The translations under genes were made by a program, and so were the position numbers. From positions 1 through 64,000 of the forward strand of contig CALGBY010000135.1 in the NCBI GenBank assembly GCA_937886445.1: 64,000 nucleotides of DNA. Direction: 5' to 3'. Each line of letters starts with the position of its first letter. Position 1 is the first letter of the stretch. This document shows positions 8,584 to 17,499 of this stretch, one piece after another. Under the pieces are notes generated by a model. The model had not been told where the DNA came from. It saw only the letters and a program-made list of their open reading frames with translations, and searched no databases. This DNA comes from an uncultured Clostridia bacterium (GTDB lineage Bacteria > Bacillota > Clostridia > Christensenellales > Aristaeellaceae).

Positions 8584-9672
8584 TCATTCAGCCAGCCATT
8601 TCCTTATCACCGGCACCAGCGCGTCCGCCCACGCGGCGCAGCCCGTTCCGTCCGGATGTACGCCAAAGCGGGTCATATGCGGTCTTTCCTTTTGCCCGAG
8701 GATCGGCACCACATCAAACACCGCGTCCGCCTCTTTGACCAGTTCTTCCGTAATAAACCGGTTCACACGCAGCCACAAAGTCCTCAGTTCCTCCGGATAA
8801 TCAAACGGCGGCACCGTCTGGACCAGTACGCGTTTCCCCTCATTTTTCAGTTCTCTCACGATCGTTCTCAGGTTCTTTTCCAACAGTTCCGCGTCCTTCG
8901 TCTGCTCAAGATCGTTCACCCCGAAGCAAACGCATACCGCGTCGTTCTGCTTTGCCTTGAACATCCATGCGCCGCCGGTCGCCACATCCGCTGCCCGGCC
9001 ATACCCGAGCCCGATATTCCAGCAGGCGATCCTTTCCCCCATCTGTTCCGCCACCCGTGCGACCCAGTGCGCATAGGAATCGATCGGCGTCCCGATCCCC
9101 TGCGTGATCGAATCACCCAAAAAGCCCAGCCGTGTTTTTACCTTCCGGTCACACCCGATCATGGAAGCAAACGGCTGTTCAATATCCCGCTCAAAGCCAT
9201 TCCCGCGGTCCGTATATGCCGACAGCACGCTTTCCGGGTGACACGGCAGCATCTTTCCGGAAAATATCATTTCCACACAAAGGTATTCCCCGCTCCCGGC
9301 ATTCAGCGTCACGGGATCCGCGGCAAACATTTCCCCGGGCGCCACCCGCTTTTTCGCCTGCCCGTCAAATGTCACGCGGACCCACTTTTCCGGTTCCGCG
9401 CAGGCCTCCGCGTTTTCCTTTTTACACAGGCCGACGCGCATCCCGTGGATCATCCATTCATCCGCCACAAGATTGCAGTGGCTCACGCTCCCGTCGGCAA
9501 AGGTGCTGTCTATCAGGTTGGAATAGAGCAGCGAATACCGGTGCTCTCCGCCATAGGTGAGCCGGTAGTATGTACGCCCTACTGTTTTCTTCTCCGGATC
9601 CTCCGGGCGGAAGAAATACGGATTCCCGCTTCCGGCAGCCGAGTTGGATGTAAATTCATCAAAATACCGCAT
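8584..9672 (-). CDS. SGNH/GDSL-type esterase
   Basis: About 362 residues. An N-terminal beta-rich region (about 1-170) precedes an SGNH hydrolase domain with block I GFLGDSITQG (nucleophile Ser), the block III-type Asn in CFGVNDLEQT, and the block V Asp-x-x-His equivalent in 'GVHPDGTG'. Such enzymes remove acyl groups, often acetyl, from carbohydrates or lipids. No signal peptide, so probably cytosolic. The ATG at 9672 follows GGAGGGCGGGATAAAG, which is the 3' end of a dispersed leader element (9679-9716). Terminal overlap region with the formamidase gene suggests co-transcription. Confidence 0.82.
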   Translation of the reverse strand: MRYFDEFTSNSAAGSGNPYFFRPEDPEKKTVGRTYYRLTYGGEHRYSLLYSNLIDSTFADGSVSHCNLVADEWMIHGMRVGLCKKENAEACAEPEKWVRVTFDGQAKKRVAPGEMFAADPVTLNAGSGEYLCVEMIFSGKMLPCHPESVLSAYTDRGNGFERDIEQPFASMIGCDRKVKTRLGFLGDSITQGIGTPIDSYAHWVARVAEQMGERIACWNIGLGYGRAADVATGGAWMFKAKQNDAVCVCFGVNDLEQTKDAELLEKNLRTIVRELKNEGKRVLVQTVPPFDYPEELRTLWLRVNRFITEELVKEADAVFDVVPILGQKERPHMTRFGVHPDGTGCAAWADALVPVIRKWLAE

Positions 9673-9678
9673 CTTTAT

Positions 9679-9716
9679 CCCGCCCTCCGGCAGATACACC
9701 AATATCTGTTTGATAT
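9679..9716 (-). repeat. Leader element copy 1 (core only)
   Basis: On the minus strand: TCAAACAGATATTGGTG then TATCTGCCGGAGGGCGGG. It matches the other copies over about 36 nt (AACAG, GGTG, CCGGAGG blocks) but lacks the pairable upstream stem. Its 3' end forms the ribosome site of the SGNH gene. Confidence 0.6.
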
Positions 9717-9887
9717 TAGCCCGTATATATTTTCAGCCTTATGATCCGCCCTCCGGCGGTTTCAACAGTCAAGCCATCTGATCACATGGTAGATCAAAAT
9801 CCCCGTTCCCACCCTCGCCGGCGTCAATGCGCGGTAGTATATATGCAAAGTAAGGTGTGCATGTGTGCGCTGTCGGGGCAATCACAA

Positions 9888-9949
9888 TAATGATCGGGAG
9901 TCGAACCCGCCAATGCCTGCCCGGGCATTCACCGTACTGCGGATCATTA
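9888..9949 (-). ncRNA. 62-nt tRNA-like miniature cloverleaf
   Basis: Read on the minus strand: acceptor-like TAATGAT pairs with ATCATTA (7 bp); CCG-cagta-CGG forms a mini D-arm; AATGCC-cgggca-GGCATT forms a middle arm (6 bp, 6-nt loop); CGGG-TTCGACT-CCCG forms a 4-bp stem with a canonical 7-nt T-loop. All three inner stems are perfect. It is too short for a normal bacterial tRNA, the anticodon loop has 6 rather than 7 nt, and no CCA is encoded, so it may be a decayed tRNA, a tRNA mimic, or coincidence. No software check was possible. Confidence 0.4.
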
Positions 9950-10061
9950 GCCTCATCCGCGGGAGGCTTTGCATTCGCCCGCCGGTTACCTGCTGATTAT
10001 TTGAAAACGCTGATTCATTCGGCAGGTCCATCTGCGCCCGCCTCATTTGATCAGTGTCTCT

Positions 10062-10511
10062 TTAAAATTCGGTCAGCCAGTTGGTCTCCTGGATCCTGAG
10101 GTCGGTCTCGCGGAGCTTTTTGGAAGCGGCGTCGGCTTCCTTCTGCAGCTTCCTGACATCGACAGCGCTTACGATCTTGATTTCCGACCGGGTAGCCCGC
10201 TGAGCCGTGCGGCTCGCGGCGTCGATCGCGGCGCGGTAGGCCTGCACCTTCAATGTAAGCGTATCCCGCTCGGCGATCAGCTCAGTCAGTGTTCTGCCGT
10301 CCGCGACAGTTACCGCGTTGCGCAGATTGATCCCGGCGATCAGCTCACCCAGCCTCAAAAGCGCGCTGTTCAGTTCATTGATCAGCTCCTCCGGTTCCTC
10401 CGCGTTTTTTTCGCCCTCCTGCACCAGCGCGTTGTTGATGATCCTTCCGCGCAGTTCATCGATCTTCCTGTTCAGATCCGCTCTTTCCTGTAACGCTTCC
10501 GCCAATTTCAT
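10062..10511 (-). CDS. DIP1984 family protein
   Basis: 149 residues, almost wholly helical and heptad-rich (MKLAEALQERADLNRKIDELR ... NRKI), ending DLRIQETNWLTEF. This matches the DIP1984 (septicolysin-like, DUF6847) family of small cytosolic proteins whose biochemical role is not established. Length is as usual for the family. It stands alone between two long intergenic stretches. Confidence 0.8.
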   Translation of the reverse strand: MKLAEALQERADLNRKIDELRGRIINNALVQEGEKNAEEPEELINELNSALLRLGELIAGINLRNAVTVADGRTLTELIAERDTLTLKVQAYRAAIDAASRTAQRATRSEIKIVSAVDVRKLQKEADAASKKLRETDLRIQETNWLTEF

Positions 10512-11203
10512 TTTGTCTTTCCTCCGATATCATATTGAATGTCATGCTGTATCATGCAAATTTGTTCTCAGAAGCAGGGTAAACTTTATTTCATCACAAA
10601 CTCTGCTGCCGATCATACGGCGTATCAGGAGCTGTTTGAATTTCATGTTGATACTACTGTTGTCTCCGGCAAGGTCCGTATGCTTTCATGTCCCATTTTT
10701 CCGTTTCGTCTGCTTTTTCGAATCGGCGGTATCGCGATCAGCAGGCTTGCCGACAACAGGTCCGTCCCGAGCACGGGTGAAGATCCATCGCCGGTCGGCA
10801 GATTATCGCGTGCTACAATTTCTAAATCTGCGGACTTCGTCCCGATGTAGCTGCCCATGTACTGACGGCCGGCAGCAAAGCGATACACACCAACGCAGGC
10901 AGGATCATCTTTTTCGCGGATAAGGGCCCTCGCCACCCTTTATTTATATGAACGCGGGTCCATTACGCGCATAGTTGAAAACACCTTATTCATTATAGCA
11001 TTTGACTGCGTATTTTTCAATGTTTTGAGCTTTCCGGAGCACATAAAGCATGAAAAGCGATAGAAGCTGCCGCTGATCGCCGACAAAGCCCCGGGCTGCT
11101 GCTTGCAATCGGGAAAAGCGGAATATATAATGTATTTGAGAACACGATTTGCTGTAAAGGCTGATTTCAACTCTCTTTCGATGCTGTTTACCGGGAGGTT
11201 TCC
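10512..11203. other. Long intergenic stretch
   Basis: 692 bases. A minus-strand open frame (10643-10936) has no ribosome site of note and no recognisable domain; I regard it as chance or decayed. No repeat or RNA seen. The final bases carry GGGAGG for the amidase start at 11204. Confidence 0.4.
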
Positions 11204-12625
11204 ATGATCCAGTCTGTTCTTTCTTTAAGCCTCAGTGAACTGTCCGCCGGGCTTCAGGCGCGGGAGATATCCTGCGGGGAGCTGTGCAGGCTCTATCTTG
11301 AAAGAATCGGGAGATACGGCATGCGCGACGCGCTGAACTGCGTGATAGCGGTGAATCCGGAAGCGCTCGATGATGCGCGGGAGCTGGACCGCCGGGGGCC
11401 GGAGGGGCTTCCGCTTTACGGGCTTTGCGTATTGGTGAAGGATAATATTGATGTAAAGGGAATGGCAACGACTGCCGGAAGCGTGGCACTCAAGGATAAC
11501 ATTGCCGATGCGGACGCGCCGTTCGTGCGTACTCTGCGCAGGAAGGGTGCGGTGATTCTCGGCAAGACCAATATGACAGAGTTTGCCAATTTTCTTACCG
11601 AAGGTATGCCCGGAGGATTCAGCTCATTGGGCGGGCAGGTGGTGAATGCATATGACAGAAACCACACGCCCAGCGGATCCAGCAGCGGATCGGCGGTTGC
11701 CATGAGCGCCCGGCTGTGTTCATTCGCGGTCGGAACAGACACTTCCTTCTCCGTGGTGGCCTGTGCCACAGAGAATGGCGTGGTCGGCTTCAAGCCGGCC
11801 GTTGGCACAATATCCACAGAAGGCGTAATACCGATCACTTCATATCTTGATGAGATCGGATTTTTTACCTGCAATATGGCGGATATGCAGTTTATTTCAG
11901 AAAAACTTGAAATTACGTCGGATTCAGCGCCAACCGCCGTGCCTGATCTTTCTGATTTTTCCGGAACGGAAGAAACGAACAGTTCCTCCCTCCGGCGAGC
12001 CCTTGCCGTATGGATGTTCAACCGGGAGTATGTGTCTGAAGAACAGATGAGTCGCTATAAGATGCTTTTTGACCGTCTGATAGCGGATGGCTGGTCCTTC
12101 ACCGCGCAGCCGGGCAGAAATACATTCAGGCTGCAGGAACTGGGTTTGAGATGTTTTTCCTCTGAACTTCGGGCGTATTTGGAAAAACACAAGGGCAGCG
12201 CAGCGGGAAAAGCAACACCTGAGGCTGTACTTGAGGCATACCGTAAAGATCCGGAAAAGCAGGCTCCTTACGGCACCGGATTTTTGGAAAGATCTCTGGA
12301 ATATGAATATGACACTGAGAACGCTCAGGCAATTTCGGATATTCGGGCAGAGATGAGCCGAGAACGCGAACTGCTCACAAAAGAGCTTTCCGGCTTCGAT
12401 TGCTGTGTTATGACCGGCCCAACCTGTATCATGCATTTTGCCGGGCTCACATCGCTGTCCGTCCCCTTCACAACAGCAGCGGAAAGCGGGCTTCCGCGCA
12501 GCGTGATCCTTTTCGGTACGGATATGCGAAAGCTTCTGGCCGTAGGAAGGGAAATCGAAAAACACTCAGACGCGATCCCCATGCCGAAGCTGACGGATGG
12601 ATTGTTTCCGGTCATCAGCAAATAG
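11204..12625 (+). CDS. Amidase signature family hydrolase
   Basis: 473 residues of the amidase (AS) family with the Ser-cisSer-Lys triad: Lys in 'VLVKDNIDVKG', the glycine-serine block 'TPSGSSSGSAVAM', and the nucleophile region 'FAVGTDTSFSVVAC'. The last normally reads GTDT(G/A)GS; here the Gly before the Ser is Phe, a change close to the oxyanion hole. 'NGVVGFKPAVGTIST' follows as in the family. AS enzymes cut carbon-nitrogen bonds of amides, including GatA and allophanate hydrolases; no GatB/C partner is nearby, so GatA is unlikely. Substrate unknown. Monocistronic by spacing. Confidence 0.85.
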   Translation: MIQSVLSLSLSELSAGLQAREISCGELCRLYLERIGRYGMRDALNCVIAVNPEALDDARELDRRGPEGLPLYGLCVLVKDNIDVKGMATTAGSVALKDNIADADAPFVRTLRRKGAVILGKTNMTEFANFLTEGMPGGFSSLGGQVVNAYDRNHTPSGSSSGSAVAMSARLCSFAVGTDTSFSVVACATENGVVGFKPAVGTISTEGVIPITSYLDEIGFFTCNMADMQFISEKLEITSDSAPTAVPDLSDFSGTEETNSSSLRRALAVWMFNREYVSEEQMSRYKMLFDRLIADGWSFTAQPGRNTFRLQELGLRCFSSELRAYLEKHKGSAAGKATPEAVLEAYRKDPEKQAPYGTGFLERSLEYEYDTENAQAISDIRAEMSRERELLTKELSGFDCCVMTGPTCIMHFAGLTSLSVPFTTAAESGLPRSVILFGTDMRKLLAVGREIEKHSDAIPMPKLTDGLFPVISK

Positions 12626-12994
12626 TATCAGTTATGTTCAGCTGAGGCAATATCGCACAAATAAGGCACCGCTCTGTATACCGAGGAATTGTGCGATAAT
12701 ACGGTCTGCGAAGAGCGCGGAATACCTTCAGCACGACGCGTATATATTGACTTCATAGGGTGCATGTGTTATCGTTATCATGGTGTTTTGCAGGGATATG
12801 AGGTAAAGCAGAAAGACACAAATGCATTTTTCCTTCCTGCAGAAACAGAGCCCGCTGATCGAGATCTATCTCAAAGAAATGACCTGAGATGAAAAAGCAA
12901 AATTATTCATTCCTGCACAATTATACAGTCCGGAACAGATGACAGGCGTTCTGCTCGGACGCCTTGAGGTATAAAGTAAGGATGGTGAAAAACG
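12626..12994. other. Intergenic region with long-stem inverted repeat
   Basis: 369 bases without a convincing gene. A perfect 10-bp inverted repeat TATCGCACAA (12651-12660) / TTGTGCGATA (12689-12698) with a 28-nt loop follows the amidase; no T-run. The rest shows nothing I can support. Confidence 0.4.
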
Positions 12995-13312
12995 ATGAAG
13001 ATCACCGTTAACAGAGACAGTGATAAACTGACCGTAGCCGTTGATGGAACGATCAATTCCCTCACATCAGCGGAATTCGGAAAAGCATTGGATTCGCTTC
13101 CGCTTGGTGAAACCAAACTCCTTCTTCTGGATTTTGCCAATGTAGAATATATCTCTTCGGCCGGGCTTCGTGTATTGCTGGCCACCTATGACCGGATGGA
13201 TGATCACGGAGCCATGAAGATCATTAATGTAAGCGAGGATGTTTTTCAGATATTAGATATTACAGGATTTATCGGAACACTTGATGTTGAAAGAGCCGGC
13301 ATAGCAAGGTAA
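12995..13312 (+). CDS. STAS-domain anti-anti-sigma-type protein
   Basis: 105 residues forming a single STAS domain like SpoIIAA/RsbV. The phosphorylatable Ser region is 'VEYISSAGLRVLLATYD'. In partner switching the unphosphorylated STAS protein binds an HATPase-type kinase, which phosphorylates it; a PP2C phosphatase reverses this. Both partners lie directly downstream: the kinase-like domain is fused to a MATE transporter (13439) and a SpoIIE phosphatase follows (15294). The three are co-directional with short gaps, so an operon is likely. No sigma factor gene is present, hence its target is probably not a sigma factor. Confidence 0.9.
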   Translation: MKITVNRDSDKLTVAVDGTINSLTSAEFGKALDSLPLGETKLLLLDFANVEYISSAGLRVLLATYDRMDDHGAMKIINVSEDVFQILDITGFIGTLDVERAGIAR

Positions 13313-13438
13313 CGCCTGTTTACGGGCGATCCCATAAACAGCACGCTGTAAATGCGGCGATAAAGGACAGCGCCGGTTATTTGCGTCATCATGTCCGAAA
13401 CCATTGAATGCATACAATAAACAGAGTGAGTGAATCAA

Positions 13439-15202
13439 ATGTACAGACAGAATGACAGGCTTATCAAAAGGATATTGACCGGTTATGCCATATCGTTCAT
13501 CATTATCGGCATTGCGGATTCGCTGACGATGATCGCGGACAGCATGATCGTTTCGAGAGGTTTGGGCGCAAACGCGCTGGCCGCTCTCGGTTTGGCTAAT
13601 CCCTCCTATAAAATCGTATCTCTGTTTTCCGGTGTACTGGCTACGGGTCTGCAGGTGCTGTGCGCGCAGGCCATGGGCTCCGGAGACAGGGACAAAGTAA
13701 ACAGACTGTTTTCTGCGGGGGCAGCCGTGATGGCCGCTGCCCTATTGATCCTCACTTTCTGCGGTTTTGTTTTTACGGATGAATTATGCGTTCTGTTCGG
13801 CGCGGGCAGAGAATCGGAGGTTTACAGTCACCTGTACGACTATCTGCGTGGCTGGTTCAGCGGCATTCCCGGCTACATTATCTTTTTTGTCCTGTCTCCC
13901 CTGGTCACGCTGGACGGAAACACGACAAATGTAACTGTGGCGACATTTGCTCAGAGCGCCGTAAATATCGTTGGCGACGTATTGTCAATGTTTGTGTTTG
14001 ACGCGGGTACCTATGGCGTGGGTCTGGCTACAGGCATATCCTACAATATTGCCGCGGTGATACTGATGCTGAATTTCTGCCGCAAAAAATCTGTTTTTCG
14101 GGTTTTCAGCGCGCCGCCGGATTTCCGCACGCTTCCGAAAATGATGAATGTCGGGCTTCCGAAGCTCACGGAATATTGCGCAAAGATCCTTGCCCCGCTG
14201 CTTATCAACCGTACGATCCTGGCCGTCGGCGGCGCGGCCGCTATGTCTTCCATTTCCATTAAAGCAAGCATTATCGGCTTCTGCACGATCATCGGCAACG
14301 GCATCTCCGACAGTGTCAATCTGATGACACAGATACTGTACAGTGAAAAAGACGCGGAATCGCTTCGAAAAACAGTAAAAACCAGTTTGCAGCTGATGCT
14401 TGCGATCGTTTCCCTGTTTTCTCTGCTGTTGTTTATATTTGCCGGTTATGTTGTGCAGCTGTATCTTCCTGCCGGAACAGAGGAATGGAAGCTGGCCGTT
14501 CAGGCAGTGCGCTGTCTGGCAGTTTCTCTGGTGATGAACGGCTGCAACACGATCATCATCAAGTATCTGAAAGGCGCACGGAAAATGCTGCCGGTGCACC
14601 TGATGACCTTTGCCCATCGGGTGATCGCGCTTACGGTGTTCACCGCGCTTCTGGGCGGACTTTTCGGAACACAGGGGTTATTTATCGCCATCCCGGTCAG
14701 CGAAGGCGCAGTGCTGCTTGGATATATCGTGATTGCGCTCCTGTCAAACCGCGGCCGAGGCTTCTGGGATTCTGTCATGATGATCCCGAACGGATTCGGC
14801 TATAACAGCAGCAACAGCTGCTCGTTCAGTATCCGCACGGTAGAAGAGGCTGTAACGGTATCTGAGCAGATCGGCGATTTCCTTTTGGAGCATCAGATCG
14901 ACAAAAAAACAAGCATATTTTCCAAGCTCTGCATCGAAGAGCTTGCCACAAATGTGATCGAGCACGGTTTCACCAAGGATAAAAAGAAGCATTATTGCGA
15001 TATCAGGGTCATGATCGAGCCGGATGAGGTGATCCTGCGCGTCAGAGATAACTGCCCCTATTTCAATATCCGCGAACGCTATGACAGCCTTACAAAGAAG
15101 GACAAAAGATACGGTATGGGAATCCGCATGGTGTTTAACGCCGCGAAGGATGTGAACTATATCAGTATCCTGAAAACGAACACGCTCATCATAAGGATGT
15201 AA
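13439..15202 (+). CDS. MATE transporter fused to RsbW-like HATPase domain
   Basis: 587 residues. Residues about 1-445 are a MATE/MOP-superfamily transporter with 12 hydrophobic segments and typical 'ADSMIVSRGLGANALAALGLANP' near the N-terminus; these export cationic compounds using Na+ or H+. Residues about 462-587 are an HATPase_c (RsbW/SpoIIAB-like) domain: N-box 'CIEELATNVIEHGF' with the catalytic Glu and Mg-binding Asn, G1-type 'VRDNCPYF' (the usual DxGxG glycines are replaced), and G2 'YGMGIRMVFNAAKDV'. A transporter carrying its own switch-kinase domain, between STAS and SpoIIE genes, suggests that phospho-switching controls transport rather than transcription. ATG 13439 preferred to GTG 13430. 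Whether the domain still binds ATP, given the altered G1, is open. Confidence 0.88.
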   Translation: MYRQNDRLIKRILTGYAISFIIIGIADSLTMIADSMIVSRGLGANALAALGLANPSYKIVSLFSGVLATGLQVLCAQAMGSGDRDKVNRLFSAGAAVMAAALLILTFCGFVFTDELCVLFGAGRESEVYSHLYDYLRGWFSGIPGYIIFFVLSPLVTLDGNTTNVTVATFAQSAVNIVGDVLSMFVFDAGTYGVGLATGISYNIAAVILMLNFCRKKSVFRVFSAPPDFRTLPKMMNVGLPKLTEYCAKILAPLLINRTILAVGGAAAMSSISIKASIIGFCTIIGNGISDSVNLMTQILYSEKDAESLRKTVKTSLQLMLAIVSLFSLLLFIFAGYVVQLYLPAGTEEWKLAVQAVRCLAVSLVMNGCNTIIIKYLKGARKMLPVHLMTFAHRVIALTVFTALLGGLFGTQGLFIAIPVSEGAVLLGYIVIALLSNRGRGFWDSVMMIPNGFGYNSSNSCSFSIRTVEEAVTVSEQIGDFLLEHQIDKKTSIFSKLCIEELATNVIEHGFTKDKKKHYCDIRVMIEPDEVILRVRDNCPYFNIRERYDSLTKKDKRYGMGIRMVFNAAKDVNYISILKTNTLIIRM

Positions 15203-15293
15203 CAAAACGGACAGGCAGTCGTGCCGCGGCATGATGTGATTATCAAACATCAGCTTGCCTTATGATCATTCAGGGGCGAAAAGGACGATGGCG

Positions 15294-16733
15294 ATGAAGA
15301 AATCTTTCCTGCCGAAAAAGATCTACGCACTGCGCAATACCATACACGATCACAGGATGACTGAGCAGGTTTTTCACGACAATGAAGTCAAAGCAAATCT
15401 GCTGATCGCCAGAACACTGATCATTGCCGCCGGTGTATTGGGGTTCTGCTGGCTGCTGAATGCCGCAGGCGTATTGGAGATCAGAAGCCAATATGTATTG
15501 CCTACATTTCTTGTGGGCTTTATTGCGCTTGTGATCCCTGCCGCGATCTGTCTGCGGTATCACGGAGATAAGCCCTGGATAAAATATATTTTGCTGATCA
15601 CCACAACGGTGGTGCTGGCATATCTTGACGCTATCCTTATCTTCAATGTAACGCTGCTGATCATGCTTCCGGTCATTTTCAGCTGCCGTTATTACTCATC
15701 TTCCATCACTGTCAAAACCGCTCTTTTGACAACGGTATTATTTGCCATATCCGCCTGGCTCGGCGCTATAATGAATTACGGCAATCCGGATCTGAATTTT
15801 GCCAATGAGGATATGTCTGTCTATATCCGGGAAGTCATGCTTCTGTCTTTCATGCCAAGATGGCTGATATTTTCCGTTGTTGCGGTTTTCTGCCACGAGA
15901 TCGCCCGATACGGCCGAAAAATGGTAATCAGGCAGAATGAAATCACCGAGCAGACCGCACGCATGGAAACAGAGCTTTCAATGGCAGCCGGCATACAGGC
16001 CCGGGCGCTCCCCACTGTATCAGAACTGCCCGGGAATCCTTACCGGAATTTTGATCTCGCGGCGAAAATGATTCCCGCAAAAGCTGTCGGCGGCGATTTT
16101 TATGATTTCTTCTATCCGGATCCCGAACATCTGATCATGATCATTGCCGATGTCGCGGATAAGGGTATAGCCGCTTCTCTGTTCATGATGATGTCGAAAA
16201 CCATGCTTGACAGTACGATCATGTTAACACTGTCTCCGTCGGAAATATTCGAAACCGTAAACCGGCAATTGAACGCCAACAGTCTGAAAGGTATGTTTGT
16301 TACGGTTTGGCTCGGTATTCTGAACCTGAAAACCGGCGATATGGCCGCGGCCAATGCAGGGCATGAATACCCGGCGCTGCTGCGTCAGAGCGGTGATTTT
16401 GAATTGCTCCATGACAAGCATGATTTTGTTCTGGGCGGCATAAAGCATACGAAATACAGGGAGTATCAGATCCATATGGATCCGGGAGACGCGCTGTTTG
16501 TTTACACGGACGGCGTACCGGAGGCCCGGGACTGTAACGATCAAATGTTCGGCACAGACCGTATGCTTGAATCGCTGAACCGTCACAAGGAAAAAAGCAT
16601 GAGTGAACTAATCGAAGAAGTGAGTGCTGATATTGATATTTTCACCACCGGAGCGCCTCAGGCTGACGATACTACCATGCTGGCATTCCGGTTCGGAGAG
16701 GAAAAGACGGCGGTAACTCAGGAAAACTCCTGA
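15294..16733 (+). CDS. Membrane SpoIIE/PP2C-type Ser/Thr phosphatase
   Basis: 479 residues. N-terminal half has about six membrane helices (roughly 30-205) followed by a short linker helix (TEQTARMETELSMAAGIQ), then a SpoIIE/RsbU phosphatase domain with metal-binding motifs VGGDFYDFF, IIADVADKGIAA, NAGHEYP, YTDGVPEA and QADDTTML. Such enzymes dephosphorylate STAS proteins, so the likely substrate is the product of the gene at 12995. The membrane part has no recognised sensor domain. Start chosen at ATG 15294, 8 nt after AAGGA; the ATG at 15288 is too close. Third gene of the STAS/MATE-HATPase cluster. Confidence 0.9.
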   Translation: MKKSFLPKKIYALRNTIHDHRMTEQVFHDNEVKANLLIARTLIIAAGVLGFCWLLNAAGVLEIRSQYVLPTFLVGFIALVIPAAICLRYHGDKPWIKYILLITTTVVLAYLDAILIFNVTLLIMLPVIFSCRYYSSSITVKTALLTTVLFAISAWLGAIMNYGNPDLNFANEDMSVYIREVMLLSFMPRWLIFSVVAVFCHEIARYGRKMVIRQNEITEQTARMETELSMAAGIQARALPTVSELPGNPYRNFDLAAKMIPAKAVGGDFYDFFYPDPEHLIMIIADVADKGIAASLFMMMSKTMLDSTIMLTLSPSEIFETVNRQLNANSLKGMFVTVWLGILNLKTGDMAAANAGHEYPALLRQSGDFELLHDKHDFVLGGIKHTKYREYQIHMDPGDALFVYTDGVPEARDCNDQMFGTDRMLESLNRHKEKSMSELIEEVSADIDIFTTGAPQADDTTMLAFRFGEEKTAVTQENS

Positions 16734-16941
16734 TCCATCATACAGCGTACTGTCGTATACTCTCCCCTGTGCTTCGATTCGATCCGCGAACGCAGATTTG
16801 ATCAGAGGCTCAATTCGAAACACTGAAATCGACAATAAACCAAGATAATAAGTTCATCGACCGGTCTGATTGCGCAGCATTTATCCGGTCAGATATTATT
16901 GTTCACGAAACATATTGCGGGTGCATGGAGGAAAAGCCAGT

Positions 16942-17352
16942 ATGGAAGACTGTGTATTTTGTAAAATCGGCTCCGGTGAGATACATGGGCTCAGGATCTG
17001 TGAAGATGACGAGGCTCTCGCGTTCATGGATCTCGCGAAGGATTTTGACGGGCATATCCTTGTTATACCCAAGAAGCACTATCGATATGTAACGGACTGC
17101 CCTGAGGATGTGGCCTGCAGGGTTTGGTCTATGGTGCGGAAGGTGAATAAACATCTGATCGAGAACTGCGGTTGGGACGGGACCGATATCATGTCGGCCA
17201 ACAGTCCCGTAAGTCAGTCACTCCCCCATTTTCATGTACATATCATCCCGAGAAAAACCGGAGACGGGCTGGGGAACCCCGGAGAATGGCCTGTTCCGGC
17301 AGGGGCAAAAGAAGATGTGCGCGTTATGTATGAGAAGCTGAAAATGATCTGA
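16942..17352 (+). CDS. HIT family nucleotide hydrolase/transferase
   Basis: 136 residues of the histidine-triad superfamily, with zinc-like 'CVFCKI' at the N-terminus and the active-site triad LPHFHVHIIP. HIT proteins hydrolyse dinucleoside polyphosphates or AMP conjugates in the cytosol. Start ATG 16942 behind GGAGG. The core 'DGHILVIPKKHYRYVTDC' is standard. A neighbouring GNAT gene is co-directional but probably independent. Confidence 0.9.
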   Translation: MEDCVFCKIGSGEIHGLRICEDDEALAFMDLAKDFDGHILVIPKKHYRYVTDCPEDVACRVWSMVRKVNKHLIENCGWDGTDIMSANSPVSQSLPHFHVHIIPRKTGDGLGNPGEWPVPAGAKEDVRVMYEKLKMI

Positions 17353-17499
17353 CATATTCGGCAATGAGAAGAACGGAATTCGTTTTGCCCCGTTCAATAT
17401 ACCGGGTTGACAGATCCCGTTCAGAAAAGCTGACGCACCGTAATGAAGGACCGGCAGCAGAGGCGGGATCTGATTTTCGTAATGAAAGAGTATGCATTT

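Larger units (their letters stand above)
9673..10061. other. Intergenic region with structured elements
   Basis: 389 bases without a gene. It holds the leader element at 9679-9716, a small hairpin CCGCC-ctcc-GGCGG at 9748-9761, the miniature cloverleaf at 9888-9949, and an adjacent hairpin GCCTC...GAGGC at 9950-9967. Confidence 0.5.

Noticed and set aside
10643..10936. Possible 97-residue gene in the 10.5-11.2 kb gap
   Set aside because: No ribosome site, no recognisable motif, mixed composition; not supportable.
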